Assembly: GCF_000244955.1 (NCBI RefSeq)
Contig: NZ_CM001439.1
Location: 1,764,628 to 1,828,627, forward strand
Direction: 5' to 3'
Length of the DNA: 64,000 nt
Origin: Saccharomonospora marina XMU15
GTDB taxonomy: Bacteria; Actinomycetota; Actinomycetes; Mycobacteriales; Pseudonocardiaceae
Part shown: piece by piece, positions 1 through 8,739 of the stretch
How the letters are laid out: the number at the start of each line of letters is the position of its first letter
How positions within the stretch are numbered: position 1 is the stretch's first letter
Position numbers and translations under genes: made by a program
The notes under the pieces: model-generated
Seen by the model: only the letters and a program-made list of their open reading frames with translations
What the model was told of the DNA's origin: nothing
Database searches by the model: none

Positions 1-193
1 CCGGTTGTGGCCCGTAACGGCGAACCTCACCAGTTCCTGACCGTGTTGATCGCGAACGAGGTATATCTGATGCGACCCCTTCCCCCTGCCTTCGATGCGT
101 TCCAGGGTGTGGCCGCTCTTTCGTGCGGCCCTTCTCGCGATGCTGAGGACCTTGGCCGGCTTCAGACGTTTCGCCACCACAGACTAAGTCTAG
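1..193. other. No convincing gene; downstream of the sulfur operon
   Basis: A 64-codon open frame on the plus strand (7-201) has no ribosome-binding site, no family resemblance, and runs into the 3' end of the minus-strand chelatase gene. I see no coding function here. The segment probably contains the 3' end of the sulfur operon transcript and part of whatever lies to the left of the window. Confidence 0.5.
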
Positions 194-988
194 CTACCTA
201 GACATGCAAACGTCTAATTCAATAGACACATCGGCCGGTTGGGAGAACGTGGCCAGCGCCGCCCGGTAGCGGTCCAGGACCACCCGTGCCACGCGTGGGT
301 CCGGTCCCAGCGGGGCGGCCAGCGCGGTTCCGGGTGCCAGCTGACCGGCCAGGGAGTTCACCCGGTCAGGCAACAGTCCGGGCGCCAGGAACCAGGCCGC
401 GACGGCGAAGCGTCGCGCGCCACGAGCCCGCAGTCGCGCGAAGGCGGAGGGCACATCGGGCCGGGTCGCGCTTGCGAAGGCGGGAGCTACCGCGCAGGCG
501 TTGGCCCGGTGCCAGCGGCCTGCGAGGCGGCTCACGGCGGCGTTGGCGTTCGCGTGCGACGAACCGACGGCGGCGAGCACGATCCCGAGTTCCGGATCGG
601 CCAACTCGGCACCCGCCTCGGTGAGCCGGTCGACCGCCACCGACTCCAGTAGCGGATCGGCACCCAGCACGTCGGCCACCGACACCCGAAGCCGGGGCAG
701 CCGCCGACTCACCGTGGCGATCAGCGCGGGTAGATCCACCCGTGCGTGGTAGGCGCTGCCCAGCAGCAGCGGGACGACGACAACGTGCCGGTGTCCGCGT
801 GCGTGCAACTCGGCCAGCATGTCGCCGACCGTCGGCGACGACAGGTCGAGGAACGCCTCGCGCACCTCGGTGGCCGGTGCGAGGAGTCGCACGGCGGCCA
901 CCAGGGCCCGCACCGTGGCCGCCGAACGCGGGTCCCTGCTGCCGTGTGCGACGGCCAGCAACGCGGGCGGGCTGTCAGCCTCGGCCAC
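194..988 (-). CDS. Sirohydrochlorin chelatase-like (CbiX family) protein
   Basis: A 264-aa protein with the N-terminal AVAHGSRDPR motif of the CbiX/SirB class II chelatases; the His is the metal-binding residue of the family. It is long enough to contain two CbiX half-domains (roughly residues 10-125 and 130-245), as in actinobacterial proteins annotated as sirohydrochlorin ferrochelatase or cobaltochelatase. It is the last gene of the sulfate assimilation operon, starting with GTG 9 bases after cysN. Since sulfite reductase in the same operon needs siroheme, the likely job is insertion of iron into sirohydrochlorin. Metal choice (Fe or Co) cannot be read from sequence. The start is only moderately supported, since the best Shine-Dalgarno-like stretch overlaps the cysN stop. 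Confidence 0.82.
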   Translation of the reverse strand: MAEADSPPALLAVAHGSRDPRSAATVRALVAAVRLLAPATEVREAFLDLSSPTVGDMLAELHARGHRHVVVVPLLLGSAYHARVDLPALIATVSRRLPRLRVSVADVLGADPLLESVAVDRLTEAGAELADPELGIVLAAVGSSHANANAAVSRLAGRWHRANACAVAPAFASATRPDVPSAFARLRARGARRFAVAAWFLAPGLLPDRVNSLAGQLAPGTALAAPLGPDPRVARVVLDRYRAALATFSQPADVSIELDVCMSR

Positions 989-997
989 CGCCGCCGG

Positions 998-2278
998 TCA
1001 CTCCCCGCAGGCCAGTGCCGAGAACCGTTCGCCGACCAACCCGGCCGCGAGCGTGTCACCGTCGCCGGGGTCCAGCACCAGGAACGCGCCCGTTCGCGGG
1101 CTGGTGCTGTAGTCGTCGAGCGGCAGCGGCTCCGACAGCCGCAGCCTGACCCCACCGATCTCGTTGAGCTCCAGCGATGGCGGTCCGTCCACTGTGGACA
1201 GGCTTTGCTCGTCGAAGCGGGAACGAAGGTCGTCGACGAGTGCCTGCACCGTTCGGGTGCCGTGCTTGAGCAACACCCTGGCCCCCGGTCGCAGTGACTT
1301 GCTCGACAGCCAGCACAGCGTGGCGGTGAGTTCGTCGGTCACCTCGGGTGGCTGCTCGGCGGAGGCGATGAGGTCCCCGCGCGAGATGTCGAGTTCATCG
1401 GCGAGCAACACCGTTACCGACGATCCCGCCCCCGCTTCGTCCAGTGCGCCACGTGGCGTGTCGACGCTCTCCACCCGGGTGCGAAGGCCCTGCGGCAGCA
1501 CCACGACCTCGTCTCCCGGCCGTACGGTTCCCGCGGCGATCTGGCCCGCGTAGCCGCGGTAATCGGGATGCTCGGCCGTGCGCGGACGGATGACGTACTG
1601 CACGGGGAACCGGAACGCCGCTTCGTGCGGGTCGGGAGCGACCGGCACGTTCTCGAGGTGCTCCAGCAGCGTCGGGCCCTGGTACCACGGAGTGTTCTCC
1701 GACCGCGTGGCCACGTTGTCACCCAGCAGCGCCGACACCGGGATGGCCAGAACCGAGCCTTCCTCGTAGCCGAGCGACGACGCGTGCGCCCCGAACTCCT
1801 TGGCGATCACGGTGAACGACGCTTCGTCGTAGTTGATGAGGTCGACCTTGTTCACGGCGAGCACCAGCCGGGGCACCCCGAGCAGCGCGAGCACGGCGGC
1901 GTGCCGCCTGGTCTGCTCCACCACACCCTTTCGGGCGTCGACGAGCAGCACCGCGAGCTGTGCGGTGGAGGCACCGGTGACGGTGTTGCGGGTGTACTGC
2001 ACGTGGCCGGGAGTGTCGGCGAGGACGAAGCTGCGCTTGGGGGTGGCGAAGTAGCGGTAGGCGACATCGATGGTGATGCCCTGTTCCCGCTCCGAGCGCA
2101 GACCGTCGACGAGCAGCGACAGATCGGGCGTGGACAGCCCGCGGTCGACGCTGGCGCGCCGCACGGCGTCGAGTTGGTCGGCCAGAACCGACTTGGTGTC
2201 GTAGAGCAGCCGCCCGACGAGCGTGGACTTCCCGTCGTCCACACTTCCCGCGGTGGCAAGCCTGAGCAGGCCCGACAT
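998..2278 (-). CDS. cysN: Sulfate adenylyltransferase subunit 1 (GTPase) CysN
   Basis: A 426-aa translation-factor-like GTPase that couples GTP hydrolysis to ATP + sulfate -> APS + PPi, in complex with CysD. The G1 motif GSVDDGKST is at residues 11-19, DTPGH (G3) at 88-92 and NKVD (G4) at 143-146; beta-barrel domains 2 and 3 follow. The protein ends without an APS kinase (CysC) domain, unlike the fused CysNC of Mycobacterium. This fits the APS-type reductase upstream, which uses APS directly. Its ATG overlaps the cysD TGA (ATGA), so the two subunits are translationally coupled. Confidence 0.96.
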   Translation of the reverse strand: MSGLLRLATAGSVDDGKSTLVGRLLYDTKSVLADQLDAVRRASVDRGLSTPDLSLLVDGLRSEREQGITIDVAYRYFATPKRSFVLADTPGHVQYTRNTVTGASTAQLAVLLVDARKGVVEQTRRHAAVLALLGVPRLVLAVNKVDLINYDEASFTVIAKEFGAHASSLGYEEGSVLAIPVSALLGDNVATRSENTPWYQGPTLLEHLENVPVAPDPHEAAFRFPVQYVIRPRTAEHPDYRGYAGQIAAGTVRPGDEVVVLPQGLRTRVESVDTPRGALDEAGAGSSVTVLLADELDISRGDLIASAEQPPEVTDELTATLCWLSSKSLRPGARVLLKHGTRTVQALVDDLRSRFDEQSLSTVDGPPSLELNEIGGVRLRLSEPLPLDDYSTSPRTGAFLVLDPGDGDTLAAGLVGERFSALACGE

Positions 2279-3198
2279 CAGAAATATCCCTCCCGCTTGC
2301 GGTCCTCCATGGCGGCTTCCGAAAGTCGATCGTCCGCCCTGGTCGCGCCGCGCTCGGTCAGCCTGCTGGCCTGTACCTCGGCGATGACCTCTTCCACTGT
2401 GGTGGCTGTGGACTCGACCGCTCCGGTGCAGGACCCGTCGCCGACGGTGCGGTAGCGCACCATCAGTTCCTCCACGACCTCACCGTCGCGCGGACCACCC
2501 CACGGTCCCTCGGTGAGCCACATGCCATCTCTGCGGTACACCTTGCGCCGGTGGGCGTAGTAGATCGAGGGCAACTCGATGCCCTCGCGGGCAATGTAGT
2601 TCCACACGTCGGCCTCGGTCCAGTTCGACAGCGGGAAGACCCGCACGTGTTCTCCCGGGCGGTGCCTGCCGTTGTACAGGTTCCACAACTCGGGGCGCTG
2701 CCTGCGCGGGTCCCACTGGCCGAAGGCGTTGCGAAGGCTGAAGATGCGTTCCTTGGCCCTGGCGCGTTCCTCGTCTCGCCTGCCGCCGCCGAACACCGCG
2801 TCGAACTTGTGCTCGGAGATGGTGTCGAGCAGCGGCTGGGTCTGTAGCGGGTTGCGGGTGCGGTCGGGGCGTTCGGTGAGCCTGCCGTCGTCGATCCAGT
2901 CCTGCACGTGCGCGACGACCAGCCGAAGCCCGTAGGTCTCGACGACCTTGTCGCGGAACTCGATGACCTCGTCGAAGTTGTGCCCGGTGTCAACGTGCAA
3001 CAGCGGAAACGGCACCGGAGCGGGCCAGAACGCCTTGATGGCAAGGTGCAGCAGCAGGGTGGAATCCTTGCCGCCGGAGAAGAGAATCACTGGGCGGTCG
3101 AACTCGCCCGCCACCTCGCGGAAGATGTGAACGGCCTCCGACTCAAGGGCGGTCAGGTTGTCCCGTGCCGCGTCGGCCGCGGTCTCCAGTGTGGTCAT
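2278..3198 (-). CDS. cysD: Sulfate adenylyltransferase subunit 2 CysD
   Basis: A 306-aa catalytic subunit of ATP sulfurylase with the PP-loop SGGKDS at residues 41-46 (N-type ATP pyrophosphatase fold). The reading frame extends 59 codons further upstream, but the ATG at 3198 is preceded by an AAAGGAC ribosome-binding site at good spacing and gives the usual family length, so I use it. It lies 89 bases after cysH and overlaps cysN by four bases. It makes adenosine 5'-phosphosulfate in the cytoplasm for CysH. Confidence 0.95.
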   Translation of the reverse strand: MTTLETAADAARDNLTALESEAVHIFREVAGEFDRPVILFSGGKDSTLLLHLAIKAFWPAPVPFPLLHVDTGHNFDEVIEFRDKVVETYGLRLVVAHVQDWIDDGRLTERPDRTRNPLQTQPLLDTISEHKFDAVFGGGRRDEERARAKERIFSLRNAFGQWDPRRQRPELWNLYNGRHRPGEHVRVFPLSNWTEADVWNYIAREGIELPSIYYAHRRKVYRRDGMWLTEGPWGGPRDGEVVEELMVRYRTVGDGSCTGAVESTATTVEEVIAEVQASRLTERGATRADDRLSEAAMEDRKREGYF

Positions 3199-3287
3199 GA
3201 CGTCCTTTCTCAGCCGTTCGTCGCTGTTCGTTCCCGGTGCTGGTGTGCGGAAACCCGCATCCCCGAGTCGTGCGTTCGCGCCGCGGA

Positions 3288-3992
3288 TCAGCCGTGCAGC
3301 CCGCACTCGGTCTTCGACTGGCCTGCCCAGCGACCGCTGCGCGGGTCGGCGCCCGGTGCCACCTTGGCCGTGCACGGTGCGCAGCCGATCGACAGATAAC
3401 CCTCACCGACCAACGGGTTCTGCAGTATCCCGTGCCGCGACAGGTAGTCGTCGAACTCCTCGTCCGTCCACGCCGCGATGGGGTTCACCTTCACCAGTCC
3501 GTTGCGCTCGTCCCAGCCGACGATCGGAGTGTTGGCCCTGGTCGGCGCGTCCACCCTGCGCACGCCTGTCACCCAACACGAGTACCGCGAAAGCGTCGCA
3601 CGCAGCGGAACCACCTTGCGCAGGTGGCAGCACTTGTTGGGGTCGCGATCGTGTAGTTTCGGGCCGTACTCGGCGTCCTGCTCGGCCACCGTCTGCTCAG
3701 GGACGGCGTTGACGATCCGGATGTCGGGGTAGACGGTGGCGACCGCGTCGCGGGTGCCGACGGTCTCGGCGAAGTGGTAGCCGGTGTCGAGGAAAAGCAC
3801 CGCCACATCGGGTTTCACCTTGACCGCGAGATCGATCAGCACCGCGTCCTGCATGTTCGACGCGACGATCAGGTCGTCACCGAACTGCTCCACCGCCCAC
3901 CGCAGCGACTCTTCGGCGCCTGCGTCCGCGAGCCGCCTGCCTGCTTCGGCCGCCATGGCTTTCAACTGCTCGGTCGAAGCCGCCGCGGTCAT
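3288..3992 (-). CDS. cysH: Adenylylsulfate (APS) reductase, [4Fe-4S] type CysH
   Basis: A 234-aa reductase that converts APS to sulfite and AMP using thioredoxin. The two paired-cysteine motifs that bind the [4Fe-4S] cluster are present (CC at 121-122 and CAPC at 204-207), and the catalytic Cys sits in the C-terminal ECGLHG. These features separate APS reductases from the cluster-free PAPS reductases of enteric bacteria, so no APS kinase is needed, and none is seen in this operon. The start is the ATG at 3992, with GGAGGTGA just upstream, and it overlaps the stop of the preceding small gene (ATGA). Confidence 0.94.
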   Translation of the reverse strand: MTAAASTEQLKAMAAEAGRRLADAGAEESLRWAVEQFGDDLIVASNMQDAVLIDLAVKVKPDVAVLFLDTGYHFAETVGTRDAVATVYPDIRIVNAVPEQTVAEQDAEYGPKLHDRDPNKCCHLRKVVPLRATLSRYSCWVTGVRRVDAPTRANTPIVGWDERNGLVKVNPIAAWTDEEFDDYLSRHGILQNPLVGEGYLSIGCAPCTAKVAPGADPRSGRWAGQSKTECGLHG

Positions 3993-4162
3993 CGACTCAC
4001 CTCCGGTATATGCAGACCGACGAATGTCACCGAGAACACCCTTCGGCAGGACGTGCAAAGCCAGGCGGCGTTGTCCCGCGGTCGGAGATCCTCGTCGCCA
4101 CAGTACGGACAGTAGAACGGCGCAGCCCTGCTGGGCGTGAAGTTCGGGGCGGAATCCGTCAT
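3989..4162 (-). CDS. Small double-CxxC (zinc-ribbon-like) protein of the sulfur operon
   Basis: A 57-aa protein with four cysteines in two CxxC pairs (18/21 and 36/39), the layout of a rubredoxin-like or zinc-ribbon knuckle. The start codon overlaps the sulfite reductase stop and its own stop overlaps the cysH start, both as ATGA, so it is translationally locked between two sulfur-reduction enzymes. Comparable small proteins are known in this position in actinobacterial sulfur operons, but I know of no assigned function. A structural zinc site or a small electron- or sulfur-transfer role are both possible; neither is shown by the sequence. Confidence 0.85.
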   Translation of the reverse strand: MTDSAPNFTPSRAAPFYCPYCGDEDLRPRDNAAWLCTSCRRVFSVTFVGLHIPEVSR

Positions 4163-5841
4163 GTCAGTGCGGCTTCCTCCGCGCGCGCGGCCCACTGCGC
4201 GAACCGCTCGCCCTCGTTTCGTTGAGCGACATAGTTGCGCACCACCCGTTCCACGTAGTCCGTCAGTTGGGCGGCGGTGACCTTGTGCCCGCGTAGTTTA
4301 CGGCCGAATCCGGCGTCCAGGCCCAGACCACCGCCCAGATGCACCTGGAATCCCTCCACCTGCCTGCCTTCGGCGTCGGTGACGATTTGGCCCTTCAGCC
4401 CGATGTCGGCGACCTGGATGCGGGCACAGGAATTGGGGCAGCCGTTGAGATGAATGCTCACCGGGTGGTCGATGCCGTCGGTGATGTCGGCGAGCCTGCG
4501 TTCCAGTTCGGCGACCAGTGTGTTGGCCTTCGCCTTGGTCTCCACGATGGCGAGCTTGCAGAACTCGATACCGGTGCAGGCCATGACGCCCCGCCGCCAC
4601 GGCGAGGGATCGGTGCGAAGACCAGCTTCGGCCAGTTCCGCGCGCAGCGCCTCGACCTCGCCACGCGGTACGTCCAACACGACGAGTTTCTGTTGTGGTG
4701 TCAACCGGACCCGACCCGCACCCGCGCGTTCGGCTGCCTTGGCCGCCGCGATCAGCATCGAGCCCGATGCGCGGCCCGCCACCGGGGCGCCACCCACGTA
4801 GTACCTGCCGTCCACCTGAGGGTGCACGCCGACGTGGTCGACAGGGTGTTCGGGCACGCGGGGTGGTGGACCGTCGAGCAGCCTGCGGCCGAGGTACTCG
4901 CGCTCCAGCACCTCGCGGAAGCGCTGCGCGCCCCAGTCCTTGACGAGGAACTTGATACGGGCGCGCGACCGCAGCCTGCGGTAGCCGTAGTCGCGGAAGA
5001 CACTCACCACACCGGCCCACACCTCGGCTACCTCGGCGAGCGGCAGCCATGCCCCCAGCCGCACGGCGAGCATCGGGTTGGTGGACAGTCCGCCGCCCAC
5101 CCACAGATCGAAACCAGGGCCGTGCTCGGGGTGTTCGACCCCGACGAACGCGACATCGTGGATCTCGTGTGCGACGTCCTGCTGGCCGGAGATGGCGGTC
5201 TTGAACTTGCGGGGCAGGTTGGCGAAGGCGGGATCGCCGATGTAGCGGTCGCGGATCTGCTCGATGGCGGGGGTCGCGTCGATCACCTCGTCGGCCGAGA
5301 TCCCCGCTACCGGCGAGCCGAGGATCACCCTCGGGCTGTCGCCGCAGGCCTCCATCGTGGTCAGGCCTGCCGACTCCAGCTTCCGCCAGATCGTGGGAAC
5401 GTCCTCGATGGAGATCCAGTGGTACTGGATGTTCTGCCGGTCGGTGATGTCGGCGGTGTCCCTGGCGTAGGTCTGGGAAAGCTCGCCGAGCAGCCGCAAC
5501 TGCTCGGTGGTCAGCGCGCCGCCGTCGATGCGCACCCGCAGCATGAAGTAGCGGTCGTCGAGTTCCTCCGGCTCGAGCACCGCGGTCCTGCCGCCGTCGA
5601 TGCCGGGTTTGCGCTGTGTGTACAGGCCGAACCAACGGAACCGCCCGCGCAGGTCCCCGGGGTCGATGGCGTCGAAGCCACGGTGTGCGTAGTGGTTCTC
5701 GATGCGGGCCCGTACGTTGAGCGGCGGATCGTCCTTCTTGGAGCGTTCGTTGGGGTTGAGCGGCTCGCGGTAGCCGAGGGCCCATTGGCCCTCGCCGCGC
5801 CGCTGTCTGGTCTTCGCGGTGTGGCCTGCGTTGGGGGCCAT
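4159..5841 (-). CDS. sir: Ferredoxin-dependent sulfite reductase (NirA/SirA type)
   Basis: A 560-aa siroheme enzyme reducing sulfite to sulfide with six electrons from ferredoxin. Cluster and siroheme ligands are seen as CTGIEFC (Cys422, Cys428) and NGCPNSC (Cys468, Cys472). Two ferredoxin-like half-domains precede them. Tyr74 in the GLYTQRKPG motif and Cys166 correspond in position and context to the Tyr-Cys covalent pair of M. tuberculosis NirA, a sulfite rather than nitrite reductase. It is the first enzyme gene of the operon, behind a leader of about 140 bases that contains a candidate attenuation peptide. A nitrite reductase activity cannot be fully excluded, but the company of cysH and cysDN argues against it. 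Confidence 0.95.
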   Translation of the reverse strand: MAPNAGHTAKTRQRRGEGQWALGYREPLNPNERSKKDDPPLNVRARIENHYAHRGFDAIDPGDLRGRFRWFGLYTQRKPGIDGGRTAVLEPEELDDRYFMLRVRIDGGALTTEQLRLLGELSQTYARDTADITDRQNIQYHWISIEDVPTIWRKLESAGLTTMEACGDSPRVILGSPVAGISADEVIDATPAIEQIRDRYIGDPAFANLPRKFKTAISGQQDVAHEIHDVAFVGVEHPEHGPGFDLWVGGGLSTNPMLAVRLGAWLPLAEVAEVWAGVVSVFRDYGYRRLRSRARIKFLVKDWGAQRFREVLEREYLGRRLLDGPPPRVPEHPVDHVGVHPQVDGRYYVGGAPVAGRASGSMLIAAAKAAERAGAGRVRLTPQQKLVVLDVPRGEVEALRAELAEAGLRTDPSPWRRGVMACTGIEFCKLAIVETKAKANTLVAELERRLADITDGIDHPVSIHLNGCPNSCARIQVADIGLKGQIVTDAEGRQVEGFQVHLGGGLGLDAGFGRKLRGHKVTAAQLTDYVERVVRNYVAQRNEGERFAQWAARAEEAALT

Positions 5842-5983
5842 CTGTCTCGTCCTCCTGCGGCGGTGGGTGCACGTGGCGGACGCCGTGCGTCACCGCGGCG
5901 GGCAGTGTCCGAGCCCGTTCGAAAGCAGTCGCGGCACGTTCGGCGTCCGATTTGTCCGGTCGAGGGGCAATCGGCGCGCGAAG

Positions 5984-6064
5984 TCAGCGCCGGCAGAGAC
6001 TGCTGGAGACGCGCAGGTAGTCGACGTGGCGCCGCACCACGAGGGACACACCTGCTGTAGTCAC
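5984..6064 (-). CDS. Candidate cysteine-sensing leader peptide of the sulfur operon
   Basis: A short frame (26 codons from a GTG at 6064, or about 17-18 codons from GTGs further in, the latter preceded by AGGTG at 8 bases) contains the core RRHVDYLRVSSSLC and ends CRR-stop, about 140 bases upstream of sulfite reductase. Its core closely resembles the short putative leader peptides annotated before sulfur-metabolism genes in Streptomyces and related genera, which share RRHVDL.R....LC. By analogy, ribosome stalling at the Cys codon when cysteinyl-tRNA is scarce would open the downstream operon. The exact start is uncertain, and I did not work out the alternative RNA folds. Confidence 0.72.
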   Translation of the reverse strand: MTTAGVSLVVRRHVDYLRVSSSLCRR

Positions 6065-6129
6065 CGGGTCAGACTGCCACGGTGCCCGAAGCGTGGTCCA
6101 CGGCCGCCCGCATGCTGAGAAGTCTGGAC

Positions 6130-6933
6130 TCACCCGCGCCGTTGTGCCGCTAGAATGTTGCGCTTGCATTCCCGCGACATCTCCCGCTGCCTGCGCACCC
6201 GGCCGAGCAGCGACAGCGGCGACAGGTCGGCGTCGGGCGACCCCGACCGCCGCTCGACGACGAGTTCGTCGCCGAGCAGCCTGCCGCCGCGCGACCACGT
6301 CTCCCAGCGTTCCAGGTCGGGCATCGAGTAGTCGTAGCCGAAGACCAGCGCCGGTCCGCCGTCACCGCGCAGCGCCTTTCCTCCGGCGTCGCGCAGCGGG
6401 AGCCGGTCGTGCCGGCCGTCGAGCACCTCGACCACTCCCGGCGCCAGCGTCGCATCTCGCTCACGTACCAGCAGCCCGTGCCGTGCCGGGTTGGTGCGGG
6501 GCGGTAGTTCCAGCAGTCGCGTGACCCGTTCCAGGCGGATGATCAGCCGCGGCAGCCACCACCAGTTCTCCCTGCACAGCAACGGGCTGTCCGCCAGCGT
6601 TCGCGTGGGCGGGAACTTGACCAGTTCCTGCTTCAGCAACTCGACCACGAAGTGGTCACCTTCGGTGTCATCGAGGACACTGACAGCTCCCACCACCGCC
6701 ATCGCGGGCACGCCGGGGCGCAGCGAGCGCGAGTCGGTGACGGCGAAGGCGACCTGCTCGGCGTCTCGCAGGCCGGCCACCTCGCCCGCACGGGAGTAGG
6801 GCAGCGCCACGCAGGGCACATCGCGGTCGAGCAACGGGGTGGCCGCGACCGCGGCGGGGTCGCCCTCGGCGGTGAGCCAGCAGACCTCTGCCGTGATCGC
6901 TCGCCGCCATAACGGAATCAACGCGTTCATCAC
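6130..6933 (-). CDS. Hypothetical protein, possible FMN-binding split-barrel
   Basis: A 267-aa protein of uncertain function. The N-terminal half (about 1-120) has the look of a pyridoxamine-5'-phosphate-oxidase-like split barrel (an AEVCWLTAEGDP strand, then a long strand with GDHFVVELLKQELVKFPP), but no decisive motif is visible. The C-terminal half is basic and ends in an Arg/Lys-rich helix. ATG codons at 6933 and 6930 are both possible; the ribosome-binding site is weak. It is transcribed toward the sulfur operon leader but carries no sulfur-related motif, and it diverges from cstA. Confidence 0.6.
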   Translation of the reverse strand: MMNALIPLWRRAITAEVCWLTAEGDPAAVAATPLLDRDVPCVALPYSRAGEVAGLRDAEQVAFAVTDSRSLRPGVPAMAVVGAVSVLDDTEGDHFVVELLKQELVKFPPTRTLADSPLLCRENWWWLPRLIIRLERVTRLLELPPRTNPARHGLLVRERDATLAPGVVEVLDGRHDRLPLRDAGGKALRGDGGPALVFGYDYSMPDLERWETWSRGGRLLGDELVVERRSGSPDADLSPLSLLGRVRRQREMSRECKRNILAAQRRG

Positions 6934-7014
6934 CGTAGCTCTTACCAGAAGGTCAAGTCGCTGTTACGGTGCCGTCCGTCAGAAGCCTTGCTAACGGTGT
7001 CTGTGGAGATCGGC

Positions 7015-8739
7015 ATGCCTGCCATCGTCGTCGCAATAGCTGTAGCCGTCTTGTTCTACCTCGGTTACCGCTACTACTCGGCGTACCTCGCGAAGAAGGT
7101 GTACGCCCTCGACCCCGCCTTCGAGACCCCGGCGCACAGCATGCGTGACGGGATCGACTTCGTGCCGACCAACAAGCACGTGTTGTTCGGCCATCACTTC
7201 ACCTCGGTGGCGGGGGCGGCGCCGATCGTGGGGCCTGCCATCGCCGTGTTCTGGGGCTGGGGACCGGCGCTCGCCTGGGTGGTGCTGGGCACCATCTTCG
7301 CCGCGGGCGTGCACGACTTCGGTGCGTTGGTGGTGTCGGTGCGCCACCGTGCCAAGAGCATCGGCACGCTGGCCAAGGAAGTGGTGAACAAGCGGGCGCG
7401 CACGCTGTTCCTGCTCATCATCTTCTTCCTGCTGACGCTGGTGAACGCGGTGTTCGCCGTGGTGATCGGCAACCTCTTCGTCGCCAACCCGGAGGCGGTG
7501 CTGCCGATCCTGCTGGAGATCCCACTGGCGATCGGGATCGGCCAGTACGTCTACCGCACGCGCAGCGCGGCGCTGATCCCCTCGATCGTCGGGGTCATCC
7601 TGCTGTACGTGTCGATCCTGCTCGGCCAGGTGCTGCCGATCTCGCTGGCCGGTATCGCAGCCGAGGACGGCCTGTTCACCGAGCGCAACCTCTGGGTGAT
7701 CCTGCTGTTCGCCTACACCTTCATCGCCTCGCGGCTTCCGGTGTGGGTGCTGTTGCAGCCGCGCGACTACATCAACTCCCACCAGTTGTTCATCGCACTC
7801 GGTGTGGTGGGCCTCGGCATCATCGTCGGGATGGACCAGATCGTCGCCCCGGCGTTCAACGACACCCCGGAAGGCTCACCGAGTTGGTTCCCGTTCCTGT
7901 TCATCACCATCGCCTGCGGGGCCATCTCCGGTTTCCACAGCCTGGTGTCGTCGGGGACGACGTCGAAACAGCTCGACAAGGAGACCGACGCCCGCTATGT
8001 CGGCTACATGGGTGCCGTGGGCGAGGGCTCGCTCGCCACGGCGTCGATCCTGGCCGCCACCGCGGGCGTGGTGGCGACCACGGCGGAGTGGGACGAGCTG
8101 TACTCCGACTTCTCCACCGCTTCCGGTGGCGCGGCGGGCAACTTCGTGCAGGGCATCGCCAACTTCGCGGGCAACATCGGGGTGCCCGCTTCGATCGGTG
8201 TGATCTTCGCGGCGATCGTGGTGATCAGCTTCGCGGCCACCACCATGGACACCGGGGTGCGCCTGCAGCGCTACATCGTGCAGGAGATCGCCGAGATCGC
8301 AGGTGCGAGGGCCATCTCGCGCAACATCACGGTGGCGACGGCGATCGCGGTGCTCGTGCCGCTGGTGATGGCGCTGCTGCCCGGCGGCGGCGACGAGGGC
8401 TACACCTTCGGTGTGCTCTGGCAACTGTTCGGCACCACCAACCAGCTCACGGCCGGTCTGGCGCTCGCGGTCATCGCGGTGTGGGTGACCAGGAACCGGC
8501 GTAACCCGCTCGCCGTACTCATTCCGCTGGTGTTCCTGCTGGCGATGACCAGTTGGGCGCTCGTGGAGAACCTCGGCAACTTCATCGAGGAGAAGCAGTG
8601 GGTGCTCGCGCCGCTGGACGCGATCATCTTCCTGCTGGCGATCTGGCTGATCGCCGAGGCCGCGATCGCGCTGTGGAAGAGCTGGACCTCCCGTACCGAG
8701 GCGCCGAGCCCGCAGCCGGAGCCGGAACCGGAGAAATGA
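7015..8739 (+). CDS. cstA: Carbon starvation protein CstA family transporter
   Basis: A 574-aa integral membrane protein with about 16-18 hydrophobic segments and the family's N-terminal core (YALDPAFETPAHSMRDG, then NKHVLFGHHFTSVAGAAPI). CstA-family proteins take up pyruvate or peptides in starved cells. The frame opens 27 bases earlier at a TTG, but the ATG at 7015 has GGAG at six bases and matches the family N-terminus. The C-terminus ends in a Pro/Glu-rich tail. It overlaps the next small gene by ATGA, and the three genes cstA, small CC protein and ArsA-like ATPase form one unit. Confidence 0.93.
   Translation: MPAIVVAIAVAVLFYLGYRYYSAYLAKKVYALDPAFETPAHSMRDGIDFVPTNKHVLFGHHFTSVAGAAPIVGPAIAVFWGWGPALAWVVLGTIFAAGVHDFGALVVSVRHRAKSIGTLAKEVVNKRARTLFLLIIFFLLTLVNAVFAVVIGNLFVANPEAVLPILLEIPLAIGIGQYVYRTRSAALIPSIVGVILLYVSILLGQVLPISLAGIAAEDGLFTERNLWVILLFAYTFIASRLPVWVLLQPRDYINSHQLFIALGVVGLGIIVGMDQIVAPAFNDTPEGSPSWFPFLFITIACGAISGFHSLVSSGTTSKQLDKETDARYVGYMGAVGEGSLATASILAATAGVVATTAEWDELYSDFSTASGGAAGNFVQGIANFAGNIGVPASIGVIFAAIVVISFAATTMDTGVRLQRYIVQEIAEIAGARAISRNITVATAIAVLVPLVMALLPGGGDEGYTFGVLWQLFGTTNQLTAGLALAVIAVWVTRNRRNPLAVLIPLVFLLAMTSWALVENLGNFIEEKQWVLAPLDAIIFLLAIWLIAEAAIALWKSWTSRTEAPSPQPEPEPEK

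Noticed and set aside
7-201. A 64-codon plus-strand frame at the left edge
   Set aside because: No ribosome-binding site or family resemblance; overlaps the 3' end of the chelatase gene.
4298-5893. A 531-codon minus-strand frame overlapping sulfite reductase
   Set aside because: It is the out-of-frame shadow of the reductase gene: Arg/Pro/His-rich, without any domain. The reductase frame carries all catalytic motifs.
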